64,000 nt of DNA from Prorocentrum cordatum (taxonomy: Eukaryota > Sar > Dinophyceae > Prorocentrales > Prorocentraceae): positions 857,681 to 921,680 of the forward strand of contig CAUYUJ010015948.1 of NCBI GenBank assembly GCA_963575745.1. The letters run 5' to 3'. The notes under the pieces were generated by a model. That model made no database searches. It had not been told where the DNA came from and saw only the letters and a list, made by a program, of their open reading frames with translations. The position numbers and the translations under genes are program-made. Shown one piece after another: positions 47,555 through 58,319 of the stretch (its first letter is position 1; each line of letters starts with the position of its first letter).

Positions 47555-49817
47555 CTCTGCGGGGGAACGATCGGGGGGACCAGCTCAAGGTCGGAAGCTT
47601 CGCCCTGGAATCGGCACTACATCGCCGGTGGATCGGCGACAGTTCCCCGGTAGTCACTCCGCACGTTCCTGGGCGGGTTGGGCCATGGGCCATCGAGCCC
47701 TGAACCGTCGATGAATGGGCGATTGGGGGTCGATGCATCCCCCCCCTGCGCCCATCCCCCCTGACGTCTCCCATGACGCCTCCCCGAAGGTGGAGGACAT
47801 CTTGTCCCGGCAGAGCCGCCCGGAGCTGGCCTCGCAGAGCTCCGCAGCCAGGGCCTCGCGCTCGCTGGCGTCCCCGCGCTCGTCCCAGGCGCCGGACGCC
47901 GCGCGCGCGCCCGCCGCGGCCAGCTCGGCGGCGAGCTGCGCGCGCCGGAAGGCGTCCGCGCGCAGAACCTTGGCGTCGATCTTGCCGCCAGTGGTGGGGA
48001 GCGCCTCTCGATGATCCTCAGGACGCGTGTTAGCGTGAACGTGCGCTGGTCCAACGAAGCCCTTCGATACGACGCAGGCGGTGCAACGAGGGCCGAAGCA
48101 GCCAGAGTGGTATCGGCGAAGCGGAACGGAGTAAGCACACACTCAGGGCTAGCACACGTCCTGAGGATCACCGAGCCTTGCGGGACACGTGGATGGCGTC
48201 GGGCATCTGCCAGGAGGACAGGCCCGACTCGCGGAAGTGCCCGCGCAGCTCGTCCGCGCTCAGCACGGCCCCAGCCTTCGCCCGCGCCCACGCCACCACC
48301 GCCTCGCCCGCGCCCGACGGGTGCCACACGCCGACCACGGACGCTTGTCCGACGCTCGGGTGCGAGTAGAGCACCTCCTCCAGGTCGCGGGGCGCCACGT
48401 TGAAACCCCTGTATGCTGGAATGATGTCCTTCATGCGGCCGACAATATAGAGGAAACCGTCCTCGTCGATCCTTCCGATGTCGCCCGTCCGGACGAACTT
48501 GCCGTCGGGCATGGCCTCTGCCGTCTTCTCCGGATTCCCGTAGTACCCCATCATCGTCACGGTGGACCGGGCGCATATCTGGCCAACGCCATTCTTCTCC
48601 ACGGCGGGTGCCAAGCCCGATCCCGGCCGCTCGAGGTCCTCGATGAAGACGCTTCCAGGAATCACGATCCTGCCCGCACTGGTCATCCGCAGCACGTCGA
48701 GCACAGATGCGTCGTGCGCGCGTCTGTGGAACTCAGAGCCCAGCATGCTGATGGGGTGCACCTCGGTCATCCCATAGATTTGACCAAAGCACGCGTTTGG
48801 AAACTGGTCCATGCTGCGCTGGATGAGCGTTGGGGCGAAGCACGAGCCCCCGTAGGTGATGGTTCGGACGGACTCGAACGTGCGAGTCGGGAGCTCCTGC
48901 AGCGTCTGGTTCATCGCCGCCCCAAACAAGATGTGCGAGTTGATGGCGTGCTTGTCGATCAACTCGCTCCAGAGGCAAGGCCCGCTGGGGTACGCGTCCA
49001 CCATGACAGTGAGGGCCCCCTGCAGCAGGTGCTTCAGCACCATCACTGTGGCGCAGACGCCCCGCATCGACACCCACATGAGGTGCTTCGTGCGTGCCTG
49101 CTTCGCATCCATGATAGCCTCGCCCCAGGCGGCTAGGCCGGCCAGGTCGGCATGGGAGTACATGACACCTTTGGGGAGTGCCGTGGAGCCCGATGTGCTG
49201 AAGATAATGGCGGGTACGCTGGCGGGCACTTCTGGCGCGGGGAGCGGCTCACCGCTGCCCTCGGCCATCATTTCCTTCAGCTGGTTCCCCTGCCCCTCGA
49301 ACGGCGGTAGCAAGAGTGTGAGGTACTCGCCCCCGCCCGTGCGCTCGATGGCCGCGAATTGAGGCTGGTCGGAGATGACGAGCGACGGCTCGTAGCGCGC
49401 CACCATGTTCTTGCAGTCCTGGGGGCGCAGGTCTGTGGCCAGCGGCACGAACGTGATGCCTAACTTGAGGCAGCTCAGGAGCAACACCACCATCTCGGGG
49501 CGGTTCTCAGCAATGGTGACCACCCGGTCCCCCATGCCGATGCCCATGCGGGCCAGGCTCCATGCCAGACGGTTCGCGTTCGTCTCCAGCTCCTCGAATG
49601 TGAAACAGTGCTCGACACCAACGCCGTCGAAGACCAGGGCGTTCAGATCGGCGAATCGTTTGGCTGCCCGGGCCCACTCGACAGCGTAGCAGCCCGCGGG
49701 TTCAACCACCGTGGGCGCAGTGCCCTTGGAGGTCTCCGTCGCGTAGGACTGGCGGTTTCCCAGCAGCGTAGGGCCAGCGGGCGCGGCCGCCACGAGGTCC
49801 ATGGCCAGGGCAGACAT
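47411..49817 (-). CDS. Acyl-CoA synthetase / AMP-dependent ligase, three exons, 669 aa
   Basis: Exons 49817-48177, 48004-47780 and 47554-47411 join in phase to 547+75+47 codons. ANL-superfamily ligases activate a carboxylic acid with ATP and transfer it to CoA. Motifs seen are IIFSTSGSTALPKGVMYSH (A3 phosphate loop, about residues 204-222), YGMTEVH (A5, 348-354), RTGDIGRIDEDGFLYIVGRM (A7/A8, 443-462) and, only after splicing, ALPTTGGKIDAKVLRADAF (A10) with the catalytic Lys at about residue 555. The start is the ATG of MSALAMDLVAAAPAG. The N-terminus (LVAAAPAGPTLLGNRQSYA) could be a short targeting sequence. The acyl substrate cannot be told. The gene looks intact. Confidence 0.85.
47555..47779 (-). 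other. Intron 2 (225 bp), GC-AG type
   Basis: Exon 2 ends GGGGAG and the intron starts GCGTCATGGG. It ends CCCCCGCAGAG before exon 3 GCAGCG. Both junctions read AG|GC and phase 0 is kept. The ends share some inverted similarity around GGGGGGA, weaker than in intron 1. Confidence 0.7.
47780..48004 (-). other. Exon 2 of the acyl-CoA synthetase-type gene
   Basis: 225 bp, 75 codons, starting ALPTTGGKIDAKVLRADAF, the A10 motif missing from exon 1. Confidence 0.8.
48005..48176 (-). mobile_element. Intron 1 (172 bp), introner-like with terminal inverted repeats
   Basis: It lies between CGCAAG and GCGCTC with AG|GC at both junctions. Inverted repeats 48007-48034 and 48148-48175 (28 bp, three mismatches, core TGATCCTCAGGACG) sit 1-2 nt inside the splice sites. 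The flanks share a short AGGC direct repeat. These are the marks of an intron created by insertion of a DNA-transposon-like introner. Confidence 0.8.
48177..49817 (-). other. Exon 1 of the acyl-CoA synthetase-type gene
   Basis: 1,641 bp, 547 codons from ATG 49817, ending MPDAIHVSRK. Reading past the junction gives only AR and a stop, so splicing is needed to complete the ligase. Confidence 0.85.
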
Positions 49818-51505
49818 ATGAGCTGAGTGCAGCGCAGACCTGGGGAAGACTGCTCGGTAACAAGGACGGGTCTTGGTAATCTGGTCGACAAATTTTCGGG
49901 AGTCGAGACGATTACGGAGGATATGATGATGGTGGTGACGATGAGGATGCAGGTTGAATTGGATCGAGCGCAACTCCACTAAACGGCTCGACATAATTTT
50001 CACCGCAAGAGAGACATTCTGCCTTCCACGACGCGCGTGCCAACCTCTGCAAGTCCACCGCTGTCCCGCTTCAGGCCGCGGTGCGGTCCCTTCAGTGGGC
50101 CCTCCGCACCTGCATCCAGCCTCGCTCAACAACGAGCGCCGCACCGGGAGGGCCTTCCAGCTTCCCTCCACCAGGCCGTCCTGCGCAACGCTGTCCGCAA
50201 GCAGCACCGCAAGGCTACTCTCCGGCGCCGCCCGAGGCGCCGATCGCTGCGCCGCCAGAGTCATCGGCAACGCTTTCTACCTCTGGGAGGCCGCCACCTC
50301 TTGCCGCGCGGGTGGCCCGCTGGCCGTCCCTCGATGATGTCAAAGGCCGCCATGGTCGGCTTGAGCCCCCGCTTGAGCCGCAGCGTTTGCGAATCGCTCG
50401 CACCATTCGCCTGCGCACAAGAGTGGCCTCGGGCACGAGTGACCTCTGGTGCGCAGCTTTCGGGCGCCGCGGGGGGGGGAGCTCAGATCCAGGCGCGCAC
50501 GCCAGTGCTGGCGGCACCGCTTCGGGCCCGCACCAGCGGTCCCTCCGGCGAAGGCTCACCCTTACGTGCACCGGATGAGGTGGACCCTGAAGCCGCACCC
50601 CTACGAGACAAAACTTGGCTCCCGTGGAACCCCTGGCCGACCACCTCCCGGCCATCCGCCCAGTCCTCGGCGCAGATCCTCGCGCTCCCCTCTCTCCTTG
50701 CCGAGACTTCCCGCAAGGCGCCTCTGGAAGCCATCGCCGCACCTCGCGCCGCACGACGCCACGAAGGCCGCCCGCCGTGCCGACGGCTTCTCGGTGCGGG
50801 GCGGCTGCGTCCTCTCGTCGCGGCCTCCTCGGCCACACCAAACCTGGGCGCGCTACCGTTCGCTGGCCCGCCCGGTCCCCGCAGCCGCCGCGGCAGGCCG
50901 CAGGACCGCTGCCTTGCGTGTGCCCCGAGGATGCATCCCTCCTCTCGGCCTTCTCGGCGCGCTCCTGCTCCTGGCTGGCATGAGGTGGGCCCCACCTCCA
51001 ACGGAATTCCCCGCAAGCGTCGCGGACGGGCAGCACGACCGCCTCCTCGCGCTCCTACCCCTTCACCGTGGCCCTCTTCAGCCTCCTGGGCCTCGGACTC
51101 CACCTCTGCGGTGGTGGCACCCCGCTCGGAGTACCCCCTCGGCCTCGTCTCTCATCGACGCCTTCGCCTGCCAAACCTGCGCCCACGCTTCCAGTCCCAG
51201 ACATCCGGCGCTCCGACCTGTTCGATGCGTGGACCCTGGTGCTGGGCTTTCGTCCCGAGCCGTTCTATTGAAAGCCCAATGGCCCGAAATCAGCCCCGAA
51301 TAGAAGAATCCGCTGGCCCCCTTGCGGGGCCACCAGGCTGTAGGCCGGGAATGTGCTGCTCCCTGTACCAGTTGCAGCTTCTAGTTTCCACTGTTACAGT
51401 TCTGCTTCTTGCTGCTTATTATTCCTTGTTGATGAACGCGCGAGGGGGGGAGCCCAAACCAGCAGAACTACTACGCCCTGGGAGGGTTCTCAGAATTTCT
51501 GGGGG
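49818..51505. other. 5' flank, GC-rich, no recognised gene
   Basis: Overlapping long ORFs exist on both strands (for example a 514-codon plus-strand frame) but have the same Arg/Pro/Ser/Ala bias in all frames and no domain. A minus-strand ATG near 50333 reads MAAFDIIEGRPAGH, which could be a small upstream exon, but nothing confirms it. Confidence 0.5.
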
Positions 51506-51507
51506 GG

Positions 51508-52190
51508 TGAAAATTCACACCCCTCACGCGGATCCGCAGGGGTCAGGGTCCAAAAACATATGGGATTTGCTACATTTTTGAACTTCAGTGGCACCCCTCA
51601 CACAGATCGGCGGGGTCAGGGTAAAAAAACATATAGGATTTGCCACATTTCTGAAATTCAGTGGCACCCCTCACGCAGATCGGCGGGGCCAGGGTCCAAA
51701 AACACAAAGGATTTGCCACATTTCTCAAATTCGGCGGCACCCCTCATGCAAATTGGCGGGGTCAGGGTCCAAAAACACAGGGGATGTGCCACATGTCTGA
51801 AATTCGGCGGCACCCCTCACGCAGATCGGCGGGGTCAGGGTCCAAAAACATATGGGATTTGCCGCATTCCTCAAATTCGGCGGCACCCCTCACGCAGATC
51901 GGCGGGTCCAAGAACATATGGGATTTGCCACGTTCCTGAAATTCGGTGGCACCCCTCACGCAGATCGGCGGGGCCAGGGTCCAAAAACACAGGGGACGTG
52001 CCACATTCCTGACATTCAGTGGCACCCCTCATGCAAATCGGCGGGGTCAGGGCCCAAAAACATCGAGGATTTGTAACATTTGTGAAATTCGGTGGCACCC
52101 CTCATGCAAATCGGCGGGGCCAGGGTCCAAAAATAGAAGGGATTTGCCACATTTCTGAAATTCGGCGGGGGTCAGGGTCGAAAAACAAAC
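51508..52190. repeat. 73-bp satellite, about nine monomers
   Basis: The unit reads GGCACCCCTCACGCAGATCG, GCGGGGTCAGGGTCCAAAAA, then CATATGGGATTTGCCACATT and CTGAAATTCGG. Spacing is 73 bp between most copies, with minor truncations near 51900 and 52165. Six-frame ORFs repeat the unit and are not genes. Confidence 0.93.
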
Positions 52191-52333
52191 AGGTCCCGAC
52201 ACTGCTTCACGGCGGCGCCCAGACCTTATGATTTAGCTTTTGCATCTCCCATTATCCGAGACAGGGGGCCGGCGGCATGGGGCGAAACCCTTACTGATAA
52301 CAACAACACACACATAAACCTTCAGAGGCCGAA

Positions 52334-52450
52334 GCGGATTTCTCGGATCGGCATTTGCCCCAAACTCGCCAGAGGCACCGCCAGGGGGTCACTCCAGGGG
52401 CGGCGCAAGAGGCGTCGCCAGGGGGTCCAGCACCGATCCGAGAAATCCGC
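52334..52450. repeat. Foldback family F1, best-preserved copy
   Basis: Perfect 18-bp inverted repeats at 52334-52351 (GCGGATTTCTCGGATCGG) and 52433-52450, with an interior rich in CGCCAGGGGGTC. Related copies lie at 54861-54969 and 45563-45675. Confidence 0.85.
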
Positions 52451-52459
52451 GCGAACCGC

Positions 52460-54855
52460 AGAGCATTCATGCGTGTGCCGGTTTTTCTTCTTCGGCCGAA
52501 GGGGCAAGAGTCGGGACAGGCCAGCCGCCCCTCAGGGCCCCGTAAGCGGAGACTCCTTGGTAAACCAAGACGTTGGCGTGCCAGAGACAAGTGCAGCCGA
52601 GGGTCGAGGCGCTCTCCAGTCTCCTCTTTCTTCAGCTGGAATGTTCAAAGTCTCGGTCTGCAATGCCCTGGTTTCAGAGGCCCTGAGTCCTGGCTTTTGT
52701 GGAGGCGCTCCGCCGCGGCGCGCCGTGGGCGGGCACGCCTGGTCCCCGCCACGGCGCGCAACGTGCGCTTGGCGGTGCGCCGTGCGCTCTCGGCCTCAAG
52801 GCACCGCCGTGCGCGCGCGGGGCCTCGCCTGGCACCCGAGGACCCAGCTGCTGTCTTCGCTCGCCCGCCTCGGTGTGGCCGTCGTGGAGCGCGGGCTCGT
52901 TGTCATCGCGAAGGGTTGTTCGATGGTGCGATGGTCTTGCAGTCGACGACAGATGCAAATACTGCGACTGTGAGGAAGCGGGCGTGAAATACATTGTCCT
53001 CGGCAAACCGCCCGCCCTGACCCGTTCGATCGCATTCCGCCAACCTCCCAGGCCGCGGCCCCTCCCCCCCGCCCTCCCTGGCAGACACGGCGGGGGACAC
53101 ATCAGGCCGAAATATGCGAAGGCCGGACGGTCCGCCGGCGACTCGGTGAGCCTCGTGGCCTGCCGCAGGCAGGCTGGAGGGGGTTATCGCCGGGCCCACG
53201 GCAGGGGCGCACACCACTGCCAAGCAATTGCCCTGGGCCAGCCCCTCCTCCTCGTACGACGGCTTCGTTTCGCGGCGACCAAGGCGTTGGCTTCTGACGC
53301 CGTGTGCACCGCTCATCCTTCGACGATCGCGGCTCTCCGACACCACAGATCCTTCGATGTCGGCAAGTTCGGGGCTCCTAGAAACATTCAACCTTGAACG
53401 CCCGCACAAGAGTCGCCGCGGCGCGAGCTTTCTGCAAGCGTCCCTGCTGGGCCGCGTGCGCATCGTGTGCGCCGCCGTTGCACTCCACATCGCCCCGCCC
53501 GCGACATCAGAGAGATGGTGGTGGCAAGATCAGTCAGCACCGAATCGGCAAATCGGATCGGATCGGAACGTGCGTCGGATCGGGCTGCATCCCCACGGAA
53601 TCTGAATCCAGCCGTGTCAAAATGTGCAACAACGCCGTGCAAACACCAGGCCGCATCGAATCGTCGGAATATCGTTCAATCGAATCGAAGATCGGGCCAG
53701 CCGAGCAATGGGGGGCGGGAGGCGGAGGAGGGGAAAGGGGGGGCGACATAACGACGAGGGAAGGCTCGGATCCTGAAGAGCGGCCCGCGCTGGGGCGAGA
53801 TCGCAATTTTGATCGACGAAGCAAGTCGCCGATACTGGAATGACGTCATCGCTGCAGCGGGAACGCACTTTTGTCAAACACAGAAACGCTCCGATCGAAA
53901 GCAAACCATATGGCCTATAACCTTTTTGAATTCTTACCGAAAAAAATTGCATGCGTTATAAAAGAGCTCCCGCTCGGACATAATCCGCCTGCTGGACTCA
54001 GTGGCCCTGGCAAGGCCGCTTTACGCCCTCTCGGCAACCGAAGCTCGACGAGATTCGAAACCGGCCGTGCGTAACCGCCTCATTGGCATCTGCAGGTCGG
54101 GTCATGGCCAGAGAACCGATCAAACTAGTCAGTCTAAGATTCGCTCCGTGATGGCGAAGGACCCACAGCGGGTGGAGGGGGAAAAGGAGTGACACGCTCA
54201 ATGAAAGCTCTGACGCGAACGCTGGAGAACTCCTGCACAAATACGGCCGTGTGCGCGAGCGTGGAACAACTGCCTTGGCGAACCATCTTGGCACATGCAG
54301 AAGAAACGATTATCCAACTTCGCGCGTCGCGCCCTGCGATGCGCGGTCGTCTTCGCGCTCTCGCGCCGCCGCCCTGGAGAAGGGCGCCTCTCTGGCCAGA
54401 GCCGCTACGCGCGAGGCGCGGTTCTCTTCCCGACCGTGGGGGTGAGCTAGTGTTCCGTGCGGACGGAGGGCCCACGTGCAAATGCAGGCGCGTGTGTGGG
54501 CAGTAGGCCAGCTGGCCAGGACGACATCTCTTGAAATGTGCGAGAGAGGCGCTGGCCGTGAGAGCGCGGTGAGGCTCGCGAATGATCGGCAAACCTGGTC
54601 CAACTCGATTCGCCAAGCCACACTGGACCGGAAACGGATCGCGTCGCACACGAGTCAGAGCAGAATCGGAACCCGGGATCGGACAGTTCGGGATCGCGGG
54701 CAGTGCTCGGCCGTTGCAGCCCGGAGGGTGGACTGGCTCTCGTCGGATCGGACCGAGATCGAAATCGCAATTTAGGGATCGGATTGGAGCGAATCGGACC
54801 GCGAGCAACCGTGGTTCGGAGGAACACAAGACGACAAAAACATATACTTTCGAAG
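52460..54855. other. Intergenic, no recognised gene
   Basis: Mixed GC-rich sequence with GATCGG-type motifs (about 53540-53600 and 54590-54790). ORFs on both strands overlap and show no domain. The segment at 53700-53750 is purine-rich (GGGGCGGGAGGCGGAGGAGG). Confidence 0.45.
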
Positions 54856-54860
54856 TCCGC

Positions 54861-54969
54861 GTGGATTTCTGGGATCGGCGCTAGGCACCCCTGGCGGCGT
54901 CTCTGGCGCCACCAATGGCGCGCTCCGCTCGACAAGGAGGGTGGTCCAGCCCCGATCCAAGAAATCCGT
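54861..54969. repeat. Foldback family F1, second copy
   Basis: Arms 54861-54878 (GTGGATTTCTGGGATCGG) and 54952-54969 are near-perfect inverted repeats. The interior has CACCCCTGGCGGCGTC and GGCGCCACCAATGGCGCGC. Confidence 0.8.
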
Positions 54970-55284
54970 GAGGACATCCGAACTTTTGCGTCCATGCCGT
55001 CATCTCTGCTTCGGACTAACGCAAAAGGGCATGTAATGTCTTGTCCCTCCGCCTCCGTGGTGGGAAGGGGCGTCGCACACTGGCGGCCTCTTCGAACAGC
55101 TGCTGCTCTGTCTTTTTTTCTGCGTCCATGTAGTCCTGGGCGTCCCCCCGCCAAGCTGCCGAAAACACAAGCACACACAGAAAAAAGGCGTACGCACAAT
55201 CATATACACGCACACAAAGCCATATACGCACGCACGCACGCACATGCGGCCAGCGCTCATAAATACCGAGGCATGTATACACCT

Positions 55285-55695
55285 GATGTATATTCATACG
55301 TGTGCATGTAAGTATGTATGTATGTACGTATGTATGTGTGGATGCCCGCATGTATGCATGCATGCATGCATGTATGCATATATGCGTGTTTGTATATATG
55401 TGTTTGTATGCATGCAGGCATACATGTAGGTATGCATGTATAGACGTATGTATGCAAATATGTACGTATGTATGTGTGTGTGTTTACATAGATATGTGTA
55501 TGTATGTATGTATGTATGTATGTATGTATGTAGGTAGGTAGGTATGTATGTATGTATGTATGTATGTATGTATGTATATATGTATGTATGTAAGTATGTA
55601 TGTATGTATGTATGTATGTATGTATGTATGTATGTATGTGTGTATGTATATGTGTAGGTATGTATGTACGTGTATGTATGTATGTATATACAAGT
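55285..55695. repeat. (TATG)n tetranucleotide microsatellite
   Basis: About 400 bp of TATGTATG with interspersed TGCATGCA and TAGGTAGG variants. The His/Tyr/Ile/Thr open frame on the minus strand is a repeat artefact. Confidence 0.95.
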
Positions 55696-55814
55696 GGCAC
55701 GTGCGTGCCCAGGCTCATACAAAAAAAACTGAAGGGGCGTTTGAAGCAGTAGTGAAATGCAACATCGAAGTCGCACTCGAGCGCAAGTGGGGTTGCCACA
55801 CCTTGCGATGTGTG

Positions 55815-56245
55815 TACCAGGGCCCCCAGGAAGCCTCAGGAGGCCCGACTTGGATACCAGAAGAGGCTCCAGGAGGCCCCAGGATTGTGAGTGTTGTGCG
55901 TGTGTGTGTGTGATGTATCCTTTGTGTGGTGCGTGCTTTCTGTGTGTTGTAGGTGTTGTGTGTGTGTGTTATGTTTGTCTAGCGTGTGATGTGTTGGGCG
56001 TGATTTGTGTCTCTGTGCGCATGTAGTTCTGAAGCCCCAGGAGGCCCCAGGAGGCCCCAGGCGGCCTCAGGAGGCCCCAGGAGACCCCAGGAGGCTTCAG
56101 GAGGCCCCAAGAGGCTCCAGGAGGCCGCAGGAGGCCCCAGGAGGTTTCAGGACACCCCCAAGAGGCTCCGAGGCGGGGTCGTGGGTGCCAGAAGGTTCAG
56201 AACGCCCCAGGAGGCCCCAGGAGGTTCCAGGAGGCCCCCATGAGG
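55815..56245. repeat. GGCCCCAGGA minisatellite interrupted by a TGTG-rich tract
   Basis: AGGCCCCAGGAGGCCCCAGG units run at about 55820-55885 and 56030-56245. They are separated by GTGTGTGT-rich sequence (55885-56025). Confidence 0.88.
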
Positions 56246-56334
56246 CTCGATTTCGGAAGGATTTTTCAAGCGAAACCGCCATTCCCTGAGAATCGGGGTC
56301 ACAATTATTGAAATTACCATGTGTTTTTGAAGGT

Positions 56335-56425
56335 TTTAGGTTAAACTGTTGAAATTCCCATGTGTTTTTGGACCCTGACGTCACGATCTGCGTGAGGGGT
56401 GCCACCGGTTTCCAGAATTTCGAGG
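56335..56425 (-). repeat. Single inverted copy of the 73-bp satellite unit
   Basis: The reverse complement reads GGCACCCCTCACGCAGATCG then TGACGTCAGGGTCCAAAAAC and ACATGGGAATTTC, matching the 51508-52190 monomer apart from a few changes (TGACGT in place of GCGGGG). Confidence 0.8.
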
Positions 56426-56782
56426 ATGTCCCGGGCGAAACGCCCAGAAAAATAGCGGACGCGTGCGCACTAATCGCCTCTGAGCTCTACTCCCTCGGAG
56501 AGGTGCGTATGATAATATATATATATATATGTATGTTTGCCCCCCCTGTGATCTACGTTGCCTGTGCTTTCCTGCAGGCGATCAGCATTATTGCAGCGCT
56601 TCAGTATCGAGCAGCACATTGCCGTTGCAAACTGCAAGCGGCGTCGAGAATATTGCGAAGGCAGAAGCAATCGGAGTGCAAATGGCCAAATTGCCAAGAC
56701 ACCAATAATGCAATGCAGCGAATTTCCGTTATCGCGCACTATGCAGAGCATTCCAAAAACCACCAAAAGCGGGCTCTCGGGC

Positions 56783-57805
56783 TCAATAAAGCGTCTTCAG
56801 CATGTCGCCACTGCGCGACCACAACTCCTGCCCTCTATTCCAGAAGGTCCACTGCGCCGGCCGAATGCGGCGCCTGGTTGCGCGCGTGCCGGCCCTGCAC
56901 ATGCGAGACTGGAGGTGCTTCCGCACATGAGCCCAGAAGCGATCAATAATCTGCATTCCAGACTTGGTGCGCAGCGTAGCACCGCCCGACAGTTCGTGAT
57001 CCACCACCTCGGATAATTTCAGCTCGAGCCAGAGCGTTTTCCCCTGCCGCACAACTTTCTTCTTCACGTGGACGACGTTGTCGCGCAGGACGCCCGGTAT
57101 CTTCGTCTTGCAAGCGCGCGCCCCGTCAGTGTGCAGCGTCGCATGTCGTCTGGCGAGGTGCCGCTGAGCAATGGGTTTCCAATCGCGCGCGCGAAGTGGA
57201 CCAGGTCCAGGCGCGCGCCTTTGAATCTTGCATGGGTCGAGACGGGTTAGCACCGAAGTCTCTGGCCTCCCACGTCCGGCCAGTCCTCCCCATTGCTCCC
57301 ACCTCGCTGGCCTGTCGTTGTCAGAAACTACCACGTCGTCTTCTTTGCCCAAATCCACCTCGTCCGCCTCCACGTCTGGCCACTCGTCGACGGCGCCGAG
57401 CTTAATCTTCTTCTCCATCTGCTGGGCGTATCGCATCCTGACGCCGTCGGGGCGGGTGTGCGTGGACTCTATGAACTTGTGGCTGTTCCCCGTGATATGG
57501 TGGCATTTGGTTTGTGCAACATCCCAAGTCGCGCAGATGCAAGTCGCCACTTCATCAGCGAGCGAGGAAGTACGCTGCCCCCACCCCGCCGAGAACACGA
57601 GGTGGTTGTGGTGAGGAGTCATAAACTTCAGGCACTTCTTGCCGCGGAAACGATAGACTGGGCCTCTGCGTGCAACGTTTTCCAATGGGCCCACGTGCCC
57701 GCCCGCGCATCGTGGGAAGACCGTGCCGCGCCAATCTTGAAGATGCCCAATGGCGGTGAGCTTCTTCGCGAGCTGCATGGGGGAGGCCGTGTGCGCGGCC
57801 TTCAT
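56783..57805 (-). CDS. IS1595/Merlin-like DDE transposase, about 340 aa
   Basis: Start chosen at ATG 57805 (MKAAHTASPMQLAKKLTAIG). The N-terminus has a degenerate zinc module (GTVFPRCAGG... then YRFRGKKCLKF) in which one Cys is Phe. WPDVEADEVDLGKEDD matches the V-E-x-D-E first-Asp motif of ISXO2-like transposases. ATLHTDGARACKTKIPG carries the second Asp, and GMQIIDRFWAHVRKHLQSR resembles the terminal I-(E/D)-x-x-W segment. Such enzymes cut and paste DNA. The frame is open throughout. No terminal inverted repeats were found around it. It may also be a domesticated member of an expanded family. Confidence 0.7.
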   Translation of the reverse strand: MKAAHTASPMQLAKKLTAIGHLQDWRGTVFPRCAGGHVGPLENVARRGPVYRFRGKKCLKFMTPHHNHLVFSAGWGQRTSSLADEVATCICATWDVAQTKCHHITGNSHKFIESTHTRPDGVRMRYAQQMEKKIKLGAVDEWPDVEADEVDLGKEDDVVVSDNDRPARWEQWGGLAGRGRPETSVLTRLDPCKIQRRAPGPGPLRARDWKPIAQRHLARRHATLHTDGARACKTKIPGVLRDNVVHVKKKVVRQGKTLWLELKLSEVVDHELSGGATLRTKSGMQIIDRFWAHVRKHLQSRMCRAGTRATRRRIRPAQWTFWNRGQELWSRSGDMLKTLY

Positions 57806-58319
57806 GGTGCATTGGATAGCGAAGCTGTCACCTCGAGACTTGTGGATATTTGTGACCGTGTCGCAAGTAGGGCCCGTGCGGTGTTTTCTTATTAGCGGCT
57901 GGCTTTTGTTTCGCAACCTTCCCGGCCGCGCGTGCCTTCCCGCGTTTGGGCATGCAAGGCTGAAAGGCAGCGAGCTTCTTCGCCCGCGGCCGAGAGGAGC
58001 CAACAATCAAATCCAAGGCGTCTGCCTCGACATTGCCGTCGCCAGCCCCGTCTTTGGTAACTTGCAGCAGGCGAGCGCGGCGTCGGCCCTCGCCCCAGTG
58101 GGCAACCAAGTCGAACAAGGCCTCGTCGCCAATTTGCATCATCACGTCCTGGCGCGAACGTAAACGATCATCCGCTGCGAATCCCCGCGGACGCGGAGAC
58201 CAACTAACTGCGTGTCCACGGGTTCCAAGCATTCCAATGTGCAACAGGAAGCAGTGCGCGGAGTCGGCGTAGATCATGTCGCTCAGCTGCACCTTGGAAA
58301 CCAGAGGACGATGAATCTT

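Noticed and set aside
47617-48576. 319-codon minus-strand ORF overlapping exons 1-3 of the acyl-CoA synthetase-type gene
   Set aside because: It is a different frame across exon 1, intron 1 and exon 2. The spliced frame carries the A7-A10 motifs.
50037-51581. 514-codon plus-strand ORF and overlapping minus-strand ORFs upstream of the acyl-CoA synthetase-type gene
   Set aside because: Arg/Pro/Ser bias in all frames and no recognisable motif. The plus-strand frame runs into the 73-bp satellite.
51508-52190. CRISPR-like regular spacing of the 73-bp repeat
   Set aside because: The whole 73 bp repeats. There is no spacer and there are no cas genes.
55257-55799. 180-codon Thr/Tyr/Ile/His-rich ORF
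   Set aside because: Entirely a translation of the TATG microsatellite.
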